A stretch of DNA of 64,000 nt from Flagellimonas nanhaiensis (lineage in GTDB: Bacteria > Bacteroidota > Bacteroidia > Flavobacteriales > Flavobacteriaceae). The stretch lies in contig NZ_QTJX01000001.1 of assembly GCF_003382275.1 (NCBI RefSeq), positions 744,001-808,000 of the forward strand. The letters are read 5' to 3'. Below, piece after piece: positions 8,011-15,962 of the stretch. The translations under genes were made by a program, and so were the position numbers. Numbering within the stretch: the first letter of the stretch is position 1; every line of letters starts with the position of its first letter. Below the pieces are notes generated by a model. That model did not search any database. It saw nothing but the letters and a program-made list of their open reading frames with translations, and was not told where the DNA came from.

Positions 8011-10863
8011 ATGCCGAAAAGAAAAGATCTCAAGTCCATTTTGATTATAGGTTCTGGCCCCATTATCATTGGCCAGGCATGTGAGTTTGATTATTCTGGT
8101 TCCCAAGCATTACGGTCCTTACGAGAAGATGGTATCGAAACCATCTTGATCAACAGCAACCCTGCAACCATCATGACCGACCCTTCAATGGCAGACCATG
8201 TTTATTTGAAACCATTGAACACAAAGTCAATAGTTGAGATTTTAAAAAACCACCCCAATGTAGATGCTGTACTGCCCACCATGGGAGGACAAACTGCATT
8301 GAACCTTTGTATTGAAGCGGATGAAAAGGGAATTTGGGAAGATTTTGGCGTAGAGATAATCGGTGTGGACATCGACGCTATCAACATTACCGAAGACAGA
8401 GAGAAGTTTAGGGAGCTCATGTTGAAAATTGGGGTTGGAATGCCACCACAGGCTTCTGCCACATCTTTCCTTAAAGGAAAGGAAATTGCGCAAGAGTTCG
8501 GATTTCCATTAGTGATAAGGGCATCTTTTACCTTGGGTGGAGCAGGGGCTTCTATTGTATATGAGCCTGAAAAGTTTGACAATCAATTGAGCCATGCCCT
8601 TGAAGTATCGCCTATTCACGAGGTTATGATCGATAAGGCCCTAATGGGGTGGAAGGAGTACGAATTGGAATTACTCCGTGATAAGAATGACAATGTGGTC
8701 ATCATTTGTACCATAGAAAACATGGATCCTATGGGAATCCATACAGGTGATTCCATTACCGTTGCGCCGGCGATGACCCTTTCGGACAGAACTTTTCAGC
8801 GCATGCGGGACATGGCGATCCATATGATGCGAAGCATTGGAGATTTTGCTGGAGGATGTAACGTTCAATTTGCGGTTAGCCCTGATGAAAAAGAAGATAT
8901 TATCGCCATCGAAATCAACCCTAGGGTTTCCCGATCTTCAGCGTTGGCATCCAAAGCTACCGGATACCCTATAGCCAAAATTGCTGCTAAACTGGCTATT
9001 GGTTATACGTTGGATGAACTTGATAATCAGATAACTAAATCTACTTCAGCGCTTTTTGAACCTACTTTGGACTATGTGATCGTTAAGATTCCAAGATGGA
9101 ACTTTGATAAGTTTGAAGGTTCTGACCGTACCCTTGGACTCCAAATGAAATCTGTTGGAGAGGTCATGGGAATTGGGCGTTCTTTTCAAGAAGCCCTGCA
9201 CAAGGCCACCCAATCTTTGGAAATAAAAAGAAACGGTCTCGGTGCAGATGGAAAAGGATACAAAGACTACGATAAAATCATCCAAAAACTAAAAGTACCC
9301 AGTTGGGACAGGGTATTTGTCATCTATGATGCCATTCAATTGGGGATTCCTTTAAAACGAATCCATGATATCACCAAAATAGATATGTGGTTCCTCAAAC
9401 AATACGAGGAATTGAACTACCTAGAACAAGAAATATCAAAACATACCGTACAAAGCTTGCCTAAAGCTTTGCTTTTGGAGGCCAAGCAAAAAGGTTTTGC
9501 CGACCGTCAAATAGCCCATATGTTGGATTGTTGGGAAAGTGAGGTGCATATCAAACGAACTGACCTGGGTATCAATAGGATTTACAAGTTGGTGGATACC
9601 TGCGCTGCAGAATTTAAGGCGGTAACCCCTTATTATTATTCAACATTTGAGGAGGAGATTGAAACAGCAGATGGAGAACGCTATGTAGCCAATGACAGTG
9701 AGGTCACCGACAAAAAGAAAATAGTGGTTTTGGGCTCGGGTCCAAACCGGATTGGACAAGGGATTGAGTTTGACTACTGCTGTGTGCACGGGGTATTGGC
9801 AGCGGCAGAGTGTGGTTACGAAACCATTATGATAAACTGTAACCCTGAAACTGTTTCAACAGACTTTGATACCGCGGACAAGCTCTATTTTGAGCCGGTT
9901 TTCTGGGAACATATCTATGATATCATCAAGCATGAAAAACCAGAAGGAGTCATTGTCCAATTGGGAGGCCAGACTGCATTGAAGCTAGCTGAAAAATTGG
10001 ATAAATACGGTATCAATATCATTGGAACGAGTTTCGAATCCTTGGATTTGGCGGAGGATAGGGGAAGTTTCTCTACACTTCTAAAGGATAACAATATACC
10101 GTATCCGAAGTTTGGAGTTGCTGAAACAGCGGATGAGGCTTTGGAGTTGGCAGATGAACTTAATTTTCCGTTGTTGGTACGTCCTTCATACGTACTTGGA
10201 GGTCAAGGCATGAAGATTGTCATCAATAAAGAGGAATTGGAGGCTCATGTTGTGGATTTGCTACGTAAGATTCCGAATAACAAATTGTTGTTGGATCACT
10301 ATTTGGATGGTGCAATTGAGGCTGAGGCAGATGCTATTTGTGATGGAGATGAAGTTCGTATAATTGGAATAATGGAGCATATAGAGCCTTGTGGAATACA
10401 TTCCGGGGACTCCAATGCAACCTTGCCACCTTTCAACCTGGGTGAATTTGTGATGCAACAGATAAAGGACCATACCAAAAAAATTGCTCTTGCCTTAAAT
10501 ACTGTGGGATTGATCAACATCCAGTTTGCAGTCAAAGATGATATCGTGTATATCATTGAAGCAAACCCTAGAGCGTCACGTACCGTACCATTTATTGCAA
10601 AAGCATATGGAGAGCCTTACGTGAATTATGCAACGAAGGTGATGTTGGGCGAAAAGAAGATAAAAGATTTCGATTTTAAACCCCATTTGGACGGATATGC
10701 CATAAAGCAACCGGTTTTCTCTTTCAACAAATTCCCCAATGTCAATAAAAACTTGGGACCGGAAATGAAAAGTACGGGAGAAAGTATCCTGTTCATCGAC
10801 AGTCTAAAAGATGACGACTTCTATAATCTTTACTCCCGTAGAAAAATGTATTTGAGTAAATAA
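8011..10863 (+). CDS. carB: Carbamoyl-phosphate synthase large subunit, short form
   Basis: Makes carbamoyl phosphate from bicarbonate, ammonia and two ATP for pyrimidine and arginine synthesis, with CarA supplying ammonia. The two homologous ATP-grasp halves are clear: GSGPIIIGQACEFDYSG near residue 14 and GSGPNRIGQGIEFDYC near residue 576, each followed by its ATP-grasp block (INPRVSRSSALASKATGYP and EANPRASRTVPFIAKAYGEP). At 950 residues it is about 120 shorter than the E. coli enzyme. It stops shortly after the second synthetase half, so the C-terminal MGS-like allosteric domain that binds UMP, IMP and ornithine is missing. I recall the same short form in other Flavobacteriaceae, so it is probably not a truncation. 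carA is not in the window. Confidence 0.96.
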   Translation: MPKRKDLKSILIIGSGPIIIGQACEFDYSGSQALRSLREDGIETILINSNPATIMTDPSMADHVYLKPLNTKSIVEILKNHPNVDAVLPTMGGQTALNLCIEADEKGIWEDFGVEIIGVDIDAINITEDREKFRELMLKIGVGMPPQASATSFLKGKEIAQEFGFPLVIRASFTLGGAGASIVYEPEKFDNQLSHALEVSPIHEVMIDKALMGWKEYELELLRDKNDNVVIICTIENMDPMGIHTGDSITVAPAMTLSDRTFQRMRDMAIHMMRSIGDFAGGCNVQFAVSPDEKEDIIAIEINPRVSRSSALASKATGYPIAKIAAKLAIGYTLDELDNQITKSTSALFEPTLDYVIVKIPRWNFDKFEGSDRTLGLQMKSVGEVMGIGRSFQEALHKATQSLEIKRNGLGADGKGYKDYDKIIQKLKVPSWDRVFVIYDAIQLGIPLKRIHDITKIDMWFLKQYEELNYLEQEISKHTVQSLPKALLLEAKQKGFADRQIAHMLDCWESEVHIKRTDLGINRIYKLVDTCAAEFKAVTPYYYSTFEEEIETADGERYVANDSEVTDKKKIVVLGSGPNRIGQGIEFDYCCVHGVLAAAECGYETIMINCNPETVSTDFDTADKLYFEPVFWEHIYDIIKHEKPEGVIVQLGGQTALKLAEKLDKYGINIIGTSFESLDLAEDRGSFSTLLKDNNIPYPKFGVAETADEALELADELNFPLLVRPSYVLGGQGMKIVINKEELEAHVVDLLRKIPNNKLLLDHYLDGAIEAEADAICDGDEVRIIGIMEHIEPCGIHSGDSNATLPPFNLGEFVMQQIKDHTKKIALALNTVGLINIQFAVKDDIVYIIEANPRASRTVPFIAKAYGEPYVNYATKVMLGEKKIKDFDFKPHLDGYAIKQPVFSFNKFPNVNKNLGPEMKSTGESILFIDSLKDDDFYNLYSRRKMYLSK

Positions 10864-10875
10864 AAGATTAAAGAC

Positions 10876-11709
10876 TTATCCCAGTCTGGGAAGCCACATG
10901 CCCATGGTGGCTGCAAAAGTACCTATGGCCGTGATTATGGTGAAAATAAACAAGGTCATGGCCATGGTTAATTTTGTTGCTGCCTTTCTTTTTTTCTGGG
11001 ACCAAAAATAGAATTCCAATAGTATCAGAGGAATAAGATATTGCCCAAATCCGAGGAAAACTAGAAAGGGGCCTCTAAAGGTTTCAGGATCAAATCCAAC
11101 CGGACCACCATTAACAAGAAGCCAAAACATAAGTCCTATCCTAAAAAACCATACGCCTCCCATGGCAAGAAACAATCGTAGTACCCATTTACGGTGAACG
11201 ACAATTTTTCTTTTCATGGCTGTGGTCAATGCATATATTGAAAACAGGAGAATAAGGATACCATTAAGGCTTACACTGATATCACCTACAAGTCCGCTGA
11301 TGGTTCCTTTGGAAATGACCATATACAATCCACTTATACTTAGCAGAAGAGCTGCGGACAGGTATATTCGACCGTTCCATCTGTGAAAGAGGGGAAACTT
11401 ATTTCTAAGTTTCGGTATGAATTGTATAGGTCCACCAAATAGAACAACAACCGCAAAAAGTAAGTGGGTTGCAACAGCTAAATTACCCATGGTTTCTCCC
11501 TCAACATAGCCATGCGGTAATACCCGGTTCCAACGCATAAAATCTCCTTCCATAGCGGCTCCACCATAAAAAAGCGCTACATAGATGGCGAAGAGAATTT
11601 GGCCAATAACTGTAATAATGAACCATAGACGGGCCGAATAATTCAAAATTTTGTTTGGCCACATTACGGATTGCTTACCAACGGTAAGCACATTTGATCT
11701 TGTTGACAT
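10876..11709 (-). CDS. DUF2306-family integral membrane protein
   Basis: A 277-residue protein with about seven hydrophobic helices. Conserved His/Arg positions sit in or near helices: ATHLLFA, FHRWNGRIYL and VHRKWVLRLF. This arrangement is characteristic of DUF2306 proteins, which are unassigned but possibly haem- or quinone-linked; that reading is my inference. It is the last of six same-strand genes beginning with the ABC ATPase at 15003. It starts 29 bases after the DUF4386 gene, and those bases are filled by one copy of a repeated leader element. Confidence 0.75.
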   Translation of the reverse strand: MSTRSNVLTVGKQSVMWPNKILNYSARLWFIITVIGQILFAIYVALFYGGAAMEGDFMRWNRVLPHGYVEGETMGNLAVATHLLFAVVVLFGGPIQFIPKLRNKFPLFHRWNGRIYLSAALLLSISGLYMVISKGTISGLVGDISVSLNGILILLFSIYALTTAMKRKIVVHRKWVLRLFLAMGGVWFFRIGLMFWLLVNGGPVGFDPETFRGPFLVFLGFGQYLIPLILLEFYFWSQKKRKAATKLTMAMTLFIFTIITAIGTFAATMGMWLPRLG

Positions 11710-11733
11710 GATTGTTCGTTTTTTGATTGATGA
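11710..11733. repeat. Leader repeat, copy 1 (before the DUF2306 gene)
   Basis: A 24-base sequence, identical to 12429-12452 and sharing its core TGTTCGTTTTTTGATTG with 12482-12501. It sits directly against the start codon of the DUF2306 gene; on the coding strand the core reads CAATCAAAAAACGAACA. Confidence 0.85.
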
Positions 11734-11738
11734 AATAA

Positions 11739-12428
11739 TTATTGGAGGGACTGGTTTAGATCAGGTTTTGATGAGAAACCTTTGGCAATCAACCAACCCA
11801 TAAAAGCGATCATATGGATTCCATTTTGCGTATAAAAATGAAAGCTTACATTAATCTTGAAAATGTTGGCCCAGGTAGCAAAAAAAACCAAGGATATGGC
11901 CAACATACCCCATATGGACAATAGTCTTGGAACCAACCTGGTACGAAATAGAAAATAGAAAAGGACAAATGCCGCTGAAGCATAGGTGATGAGCGCCATA
12001 AAATGTGCCCAATAATAATCTTCTACTTTCAAATAGCCCAGGCTATGCAACGTTAGGGAATCCATTTGTATATTGGAAACAAAGGCCTCAGATAATGAAA
12101 GCAAGGATAAATTGGCAATATTGCTATAGATGATAATGCCAAGATTTATAATCCAAAGTCCAAAGAACGCCAAGGCCAATCCTAGACGGTATTCAGACAT
12201 TTTTTGATACATCAGAATAGCAATGACCAACCATAGTGTGCTGGCCAAGGTGTCCAAAACTATGGCCAACTTGGTTTGTAAGGTATTTTCAAAAACTATC
12301 GCTAGAAATTCTGGATTGGAAGTAAGTTCTGTAGATAGGCCTCTAAGGTTCAATGATGGAATTCCTGCCGCAATGATCAGAAATAATAATAACCCAATGG
12401 TTCTTCCTGCTTTAAGGTTTGTTTTCAT
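11739..12428 (-). CDS. DUF4386-family integral membrane protein
   Basis: A 229-residue protein with six predicted membrane helices, opening MKTNLKAGRTIGLLLFLIIA. The spacing of helices, the LDTLASTLWLVIAILMYQ block and the C-terminal GWLIAKGFS match DUF4386 membrane proteins, whose function is not known. Its start codon abuts the second copy of a 24-base leader repeat and a 10-base tandem repeat. It lies between the GIN-domain gene (76 bases upstream) and the DUF2306 gene, all in the same direction, and is probably part of the same transcription unit. Confidence 0.75.
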   Translation of the reverse strand: MKTNLKAGRTIGLLLFLIIAAGIPSLNLRGLSTELTSNPEFLAIVFENTLQTKLAIVLDTLASTLWLVIAILMYQKMSEYRLGLALAFFGLWIINLGIIIYSNIANLSLLSLSEAFVSNIQMDSLTLHSLGYLKVEDYYWAHFMALITYASAAFVLFYFLFRTRLVPRLLSIWGMLAISLVFFATWANIFKINVSFHFYTQNGIHMIAFMGWLIAKGFSSKPDLNQSLQ

Positions 12429-12452
12429 GATTGTTCGTTTTTTGATTGATGA
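12429..12452. repeat. Leader repeat, copy 2 (before the DUF4386 gene)
   Basis: Identical over 24 bases to 11710-11733, again directly against a start codon (the ATG complement at 12426-12428). Confidence 0.85.
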
Positions 12453-12473
12453 TGATTGATGATGATTGATGAT
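12444..12473. repeat. Three tandem copies of GATTGATGAT
   Basis: GATTGATGAT occurs at 12444-12453, 12454-12463 and 12464-12473 with a degenerate fourth unit after it, in the leader of the DUF4386 gene. It has the look of a short variable-number tandem repeat, grown out of the end of the leader repeat. Confidence 0.85.
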
Positions 12474-12481
12474 GATTTTAA

Positions 12482-12501
12482 GACTGTTCGTTTTTTGATT
12501 G
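12482..12501. repeat. Leader repeat, copy 3 (after the GIN-domain gene)
   Basis: Shares 19 of 20 bases with the other two copies (GACTG instead of GATTG). It lies three bases beyond the stop of the GIN-domain gene, between that gene and the DUF4386 gene. Confidence 0.75.
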
Positions 12502-12504
12502 TGT

Positions 12505-13065
12505 TTATTCTTCTTCTTGATTTGTTTTTATCTCAATTGTTGCTATTTCCCCTTTTAGATTTACCTCTCCAGAAGATGAATTCCCGTAGGCTACGTGTTT
12601 AAAGGCCAGATTCAGGTTGGCAGAACTCTCATCATTGATGTCGATGGAAATACTATCTCCATAAACTTGACCAACGGTCTCAAAATGGACATTGGATTTA
12701 AGTGCTATACCATGAAGTTGTTCTTGGGAAACATGCAGGATGATACTATCTTTCTTTTTAAGACCTTTTCCCAATTTTATTTTGAGAATTTGGTTCGCGA
12801 CTTTTGTGGAGATGGAATCCAGTACATAGTTTGGCGCATGTATTTCCAACTTTTGTTCTGATTGTTGATTGAACACAACCTTCATTCTGCCTTCCGCCAA
12901 AATGGACGTAAAGTGTGGCACATCGCGTTTATCCAGTACAATCTGAACGGTTTTTTGGTTCTTTTTTTCTTCTTTGACGTAGCTGTGTACCCTAAGTTGA
13001 AAAATCAACGAAAAGAAGAAAATGGAAGCCAAGCCTCCTAGCAAAATGAGATTACTTTTTTTCAT
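12505..13065 (-). CDS. GIN-domain (DUF2807-like) membrane-anchored protein
   Basis: A 186-residue protein with one N-terminal membrane helix (residues 6-24), a charged linker (KEEKKNQK), then a beta-rich repeat domain. The pattern of alternating hydrophobic residues and small turns (LEIHAPNYVLDSISTKVANQILKIKL, then blocks ending in INDESSANLNL and SSSGEVNLKGEIATIEIK) is that of the GIN/DUF2807 head domain, often annotated as a putative auto-transporter adhesin. The start overlaps the end of the GntR gene by 14 bases, so the two are translationally linked. The protein may sense or bind something outside the membrane; that is inference. Confidence 0.65.
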   Translation of the reverse strand: MKKSNLILLGGLASIFFFSLIFQLRVHSYVKEEKKNQKTVQIVLDKRDVPHFTSILAEGRMKVVFNQQSEQKLEIHAPNYVLDSISTKVANQILKIKLGKGLKKKDSIILHVSQEQLHGIALKSNVHFETVGQVYGDSISIDINDESSANLNLAFKHVAYGNSSSGEVNLKGEIATIEIKTNQEEE

Positions 13066-13420
13066 TCTTATGTTGGTTATAAGCGTTTTTCAGTTCTTCC
13101 AATCCTATGCCCAGCAAGCCCATCTTCTTGAATACATCTGGTAAGTTCTGTTCTATAAACTCTTTTCGTTTAATGTCCAATACTTTAGCATATCCATCCT
13201 CAGCTACAAAGTAGCCAATGCCTCGTTTATTATAGATTACTTCAAGGTCCTGTAAATGGTTGAATGCTCTTATGGCTGTATTTGGATTAACCTCTACCAT
13301 CATGGCAACTTCACGCACCGAAGGAATTCTTGCACCTTCCTTCCATTGTTTAACTAGTATGTTTTCATAAAAGAAATCCACTATCTGTAAATAAATGGGT
13401 TTGCTGTTGTCAAAATCCAT
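13052..13420 (-). CDS. GntR-family regulator, YtrA type
   Basis: A 122-residue protein: an N-terminal winged helix-turn-helix (PIYLQIVDFFYENILVKQW, then GARIPSVREVAMMVEVNPNTAIRAFNHL, wing KRGIGYFV) followed by only about 45 residues. That short C-terminal tail defines the YtrA subgroup, whose genes usually lie beside ABC transporter genes and repress them. Here it sits third in the cluster, after the ATPase and permease genes. A matching inverted repeat at 15007-15032 lies at the promoter of the cluster, so autorepression of the whole unit is likely. The effector is unknown; cell-envelope stress or antibiotics are the usual signals for the family. Confidence 0.88.
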   Translation of the reverse strand: MDFDNSKPIYLQIVDFFYENILVKQWKEGARIPSVREVAMMVEVNPNTAIRAFNHLQDLEVIYNKRGIGYFVAEDGYAKVLDIKRKEFIEQNLPDVFKKMGLLGIGLEELKNAYNQHKNEKK

Positions 13421-13421
13421 T

Positions 13422-14174
13422 CTACACCTCCTTTTCCACCATTTTAAAATAGGCCACTACCAATAACAGTGGACCAAATAGAATACCATAGAACCATCGA
13501 CCTATCAGGGAAAAATCGGAACTGGCTCTATCAAAAGCCACTGAACCCAGTCCGTCATTGGAAAACACACCCAATCCTTGATTAAACAAGACAAAAAGCA
13601 CTAAATTGAATAGGAAGAACCCTAAAAACAATATTCCAATGGATAATATGGTCTTACCAATTTTGTTCTTTGAGAATGTTATGGCTCCTACCATAAATAT
13701 GGGTTGAATTATGAAGTAGGTGCCAACTATTGTCCAATACTTTTCAGAGAAAATAGCGGAAAAACTAAAGTCTACACCAAACAAAATAATGCCAACGGTT
13801 ACCGCGAAAACTCCAACAACTATGGCGACCAATGAAAAAGCTATGGTGTACAACACAGTTGTGGAAAACCACTTGGACACCAGACGTTCTGGGATAGAAA
13901 CTGGAAGAGCAAGATACAGCTGATCCGTATTTGAATGTCCAAACTCCCGGAAAACAGAAAAGGTAAAGGCCAATCCCAAGGGAATATAACACAAACCAAA
14001 AATTCCCAAAAACTCTTCTGATGCCAGTTCTTTATCCCATACCATGTTTAGCATGCTAAAGAGGAAAAGGGCAACAATGACCACTAAAAAACCAGTTGTC
14101 CAAGTACCTTTCAGCAATGTTACATCTCGTCTTATGAAGTGTATTACCCGTTGTAAGTTAAAATCCTGCTTCAT
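13422..14174 (-). CDS. ABC transporter permease
   Basis: A 250-residue membrane protein with about six helices. It starts MKQDFNLQRVIHFIRRDV, with first helices near residues 25-45 and 55-75, and no large extracellular domain. It lies one base after the ATPase gene and one base before the GntR gene, in the arrangement of YtrA-regulated ABC systems. It resembles ABC-2-type exporters or regulatory permeases more than importers; no substrate-binding protein is encoded nearby. Substrate unknown. Confidence 0.8.
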   Translation of the reverse strand: MKQDFNLQRVIHFIRRDVTLLKGTWTTGFLVVIVALFLFSMLNMVWDKELASEEFLGIFGLCYIPLGLAFTFSVFREFGHSNTDQLYLALPVSIPERLVSKWFSTTVLYTIAFSLVAIVVGVFAVTVGIILFGVDFSFSAIFSEKYWTIVGTYFIIQPIFMVGAITFSKNKIGKTILSIGILFLGFFLFNLVLFVLFNQGLGVFSNDGLGSVAFDRASSDFSLIGRWFYGILFGPLLLVVAYFKMVEKEV

Positions 14175-14175
14175 C

Positions 14176-15003
14176 CTACTTTTTTATGGCTTGATTGATG
14201 TTTTGTGTTTCTTGAAGCACTCCATTAAAAAGCAGTTCAAGATCTACTTCAGTTTCGTCAAGATTCTTACGTGTCAAAATAGACCTGCCTCCAAAAGGCC
14301 CTTCAGAATAAATGACCTCACCCATATCTTGTGTTGCCCGCCCAAACCAAAGGTTTTTTGAAATTATCTCCAATGGATGATCAAAAATTACTTTGGAGTT
14401 GTCCAGAATGATTACATGATTGATCAAGCTGTGAAGGTCTCTAACCTGATGCGTGGAAACCACAATGCATTGGCCTTTGTCCACTGCAGAAGCCATGACT
14501 TTTCTAAATTGACTTTTTGATGGAATGTCCAACCCGTTGGTGGGTTCATCCATCAACAATATTTTGGTGTTGGTAGCTATGCCAAAGGCAATAAGCACTT
14601 TTTTCTTTTGCCCAAAAGACAATGTAGATATCTTATTGGAAGGATGAAGCTGAAATTCTTCTAAAAGTCCATAAAACTGTTCATTTGAAAAATTTGGATA
14701 GAATGAGGAATTGATTTTTTCAAACGTGCTGATCGGTAGGGCAGGTAATTCAAAATTCTCTGGAACAAGGAATATTTCTTGTAAAGTCTTTGGACTTCTT
14801 TTTTTGGTCTGAGTGTGGTTCAAGTTACATATTCCAGACTTTGGAAACAGTAGCCCAGCCATTATTTTAATCAATGTGCTTTTTCCTTCCCCGTTTTTAC
14901 CAAATAGGCCATATATGTTTCCTGGCTTAAGCTCTAAGTCAACAGACCGAAGAACAAATCCTCGGTTTGGATAGTTGAAATCTAAGTTTTTGACTTGTAA
15001 CAT
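14176..15003 (-). CDS. ABC transporter ATP-binding protein
   Basis: A 275-residue nucleotide-binding subunit: Walker A GKNGEGKST (residues 35-43), signature LSFGQKKK near 140, Walker B ILLMDEPTNGLD near 163, and the switch His in STHQVRD. The signature motif ends in Gln-Lys rather than the usual Gly-Gln-Gln, which is common in this subgroup. A 60-residue C-terminal extension follows the core. It is the first gene of the six-gene cluster; its start is 4 bases from the operator half-site at 15007. It powers the permease encoded next. Confidence 0.92.
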   Translation of the reverse strand: MLQVKNLDFNYPNRGFVLRSVDLELKPGNIYGLFGKNGEGKSTLIKIMAGLLFPKSGICNLNHTQTKKRSPKTLQEIFLVPENFELPALPISTFEKINSSFYPNFSNEQFYGLLEEFQLHPSNKISTLSFGQKKKVLIAFGIATNTKILLMDEPTNGLDIPSKSQFRKVMASAVDKGQCIVVSTHQVRDLHSLINHVIILDNSKVIFDHPLEIISKNLWFGRATQDMGEVIYSEGPFGGRSILTRKNLDETEVDLELLFNGVLQETQNINQAIKK

Positions 15004-15006
15004 ATA

Positions 15007-15032
15007 TAGTGTATTAGATAACTAGTACACTA
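15007..15032. promoter_or_regulatory. Probable operator of the GntR/YtrA-type regulator
   Basis: TAGTGTA (15007-15013) and TACACTA (15026-15032) are a perfect inverted repeat separated by 12 bases. The AGTGTA...TACACT core is, as I recall it, that of the Bacillus YtrA operator (AGTGTA-N13-TACACT). It begins immediately downstream of the -7 box and covers the expected transcription start, ideal for repression. Confidence 0.75.
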
Positions 15033-15062
15033 CAAATATAGATAAATATTTTTCTTTACCAA
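15033..15062 (-). promoter_or_regulatory. Promoter of the ABC/GntR cluster (TTG-N19-TATATTTG)
   Basis: On the minus strand the -7 box TATATTTG is the complement of 15033-15040, and the -33 TTTGG is at about 15059-15062, giving a 19-base spacer. This is a full match to the Bacteroidota consensus. Confidence 0.8.
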
Positions 15063-15080
15063 ATATTGCCTTTTTAGGTT

Positions 15081-15142
15081 ACCGATTATTTGTTTTCCAA
15101 GCATCTCACCATGGTAAGCAGTTTCGGTACCATGCAATCGGT
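15081..15142. repeat. Nested inverted repeats in the gap 15004-15201
   Basis: An outer pair ACCGATT (15081-15087) / AATCGGT (15136-15142) encloses an inner pair ATGGTA (15111-15116) / TACCAT (15128-15133). The gap holds no gene. It may be a terminator-like fold for the lipoprotein gene's neighbours or a relic; no T-run follows. Confidence 0.4.
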
Positions 15143-15201
15143 ATTTCTTTTGAATTTAGCTTATTAGAGCTAGAGAATAGGGAGTATCAAAAACTAGAGT
15201 A

Positions 15202-15801
15202 TCAGTTTATCAGCTTAAAAGACTTCGCAATACCATCAAAAGTAGATTCATAGGTATCCTTTCTACTGGTCATGGTCCATGACATGATCATATAAACTTT
15301 TTCTTTTCCTTCAACAAAGGTCAAAAAATAGGTGATATCCTCGTCAATTCCGTCTACCCGACCATCTATGTCCACCATTTCGGCTTCCATTCCATTTATT
15401 TCCAAAGCTATTGGACTACTTTCCTTGTCAACATACATGCTTTCCGCAAACAATTGCTGTTGTACATCCCTATAGTTTTTGATTACGGAAATGTTTTCAT
15501 CGTATTCTCCAAGTTCGGTGAACATTTCAATAAAATCGTCTTTGGATTCATCTATCACAATGGTGTAGGTCTCCTTAAAGATATTTTGATATTGCAGTGA
15601 AGCTTCTTCATTAAGATTGTCCGTTTTACGCATGTATTTGGGAAGACTCAAGCGGTATTCACCATTTACCTCAATTTGATTAAAATCCTCTCCGGCCACC
15701 TCGGTCGCGGTGACCTCCTTCTTTTTGGTTTTAAAATCAATACAGGAAGTGAAACAAAGGGATAGGGAAAGGGCTAACAAGAGGGCGGTACCGGTTTTCA
15801 T
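15202..15801 (-). CDS. Hypothetical lipoprotein
   Basis: A 199-residue protein with a signal peptide and lipobox (LCFTSC, Cys20), followed by a Lys-rich spacer (IDFKTKKKEVTATEVAG) and a domain of alternating strands and helices ending TYESTFDGIAKSFKLIN. The last pattern (a helix, then the phrase that the residue is moved 'in a Fdgia-sfkl' fashion) is shared by many small PsbP/DUF1795-like proteins of Bacteroidota; I consider that link only possible. Located between the ABC cluster and the AhpD-like gene, with no same-strand partner close by. Confidence 0.6.
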   Translation of the reverse strand: MKTGTALLLALSLSLCFTSCIDFKTKKKEVTATEVAGEDFNQIEVNGEYRLSLPKYMRKTDNLNEEASLQYQNIFKETYTIVIDESKDDFIEMFTELGEYDENISVIKNYRDVQQQLFAESMYVDKESSPIALEINGMEAEMVDIDGRVDGIDEDITYFLTFVEGKEKVYMIMSWTMTSRKDTYESTFDGIAKSFKLIN

Positions 15802-15920
15802 AATTTAATGGACTATTGGGAAAAGGTTGATTAAACGAATTAAAGGTTTTTATCGGTAACGAAATAATAGGAAATTATCCAGAATTCCAGCAAAATCGAA
15901 TTTTTTTTCAAACAATCCAT

Positions 15921-15942
15921 AAAAAAAGCCCCTTTAGGGGCT
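15921..15942 (-). terminator. Intrinsic terminator of the AhpD-like gene
   Basis: AGCCCC (15927-15932), loop TTTA, GGGGCT (15937-15942). On the minus strand the stem is followed by seven T residues (complement of 15921-15927), 20 bases after the stop at 15963. Confidence 0.85.
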
Positions 15943-15962
15943 GGTTGACCATTGATAATAAC

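Noticed and set aside
14044..14361. A 105-codon plus-strand frame across the ABC permease and ATPase genes
   Set aside because: It is antisense to two conserved genes and contains no motif.
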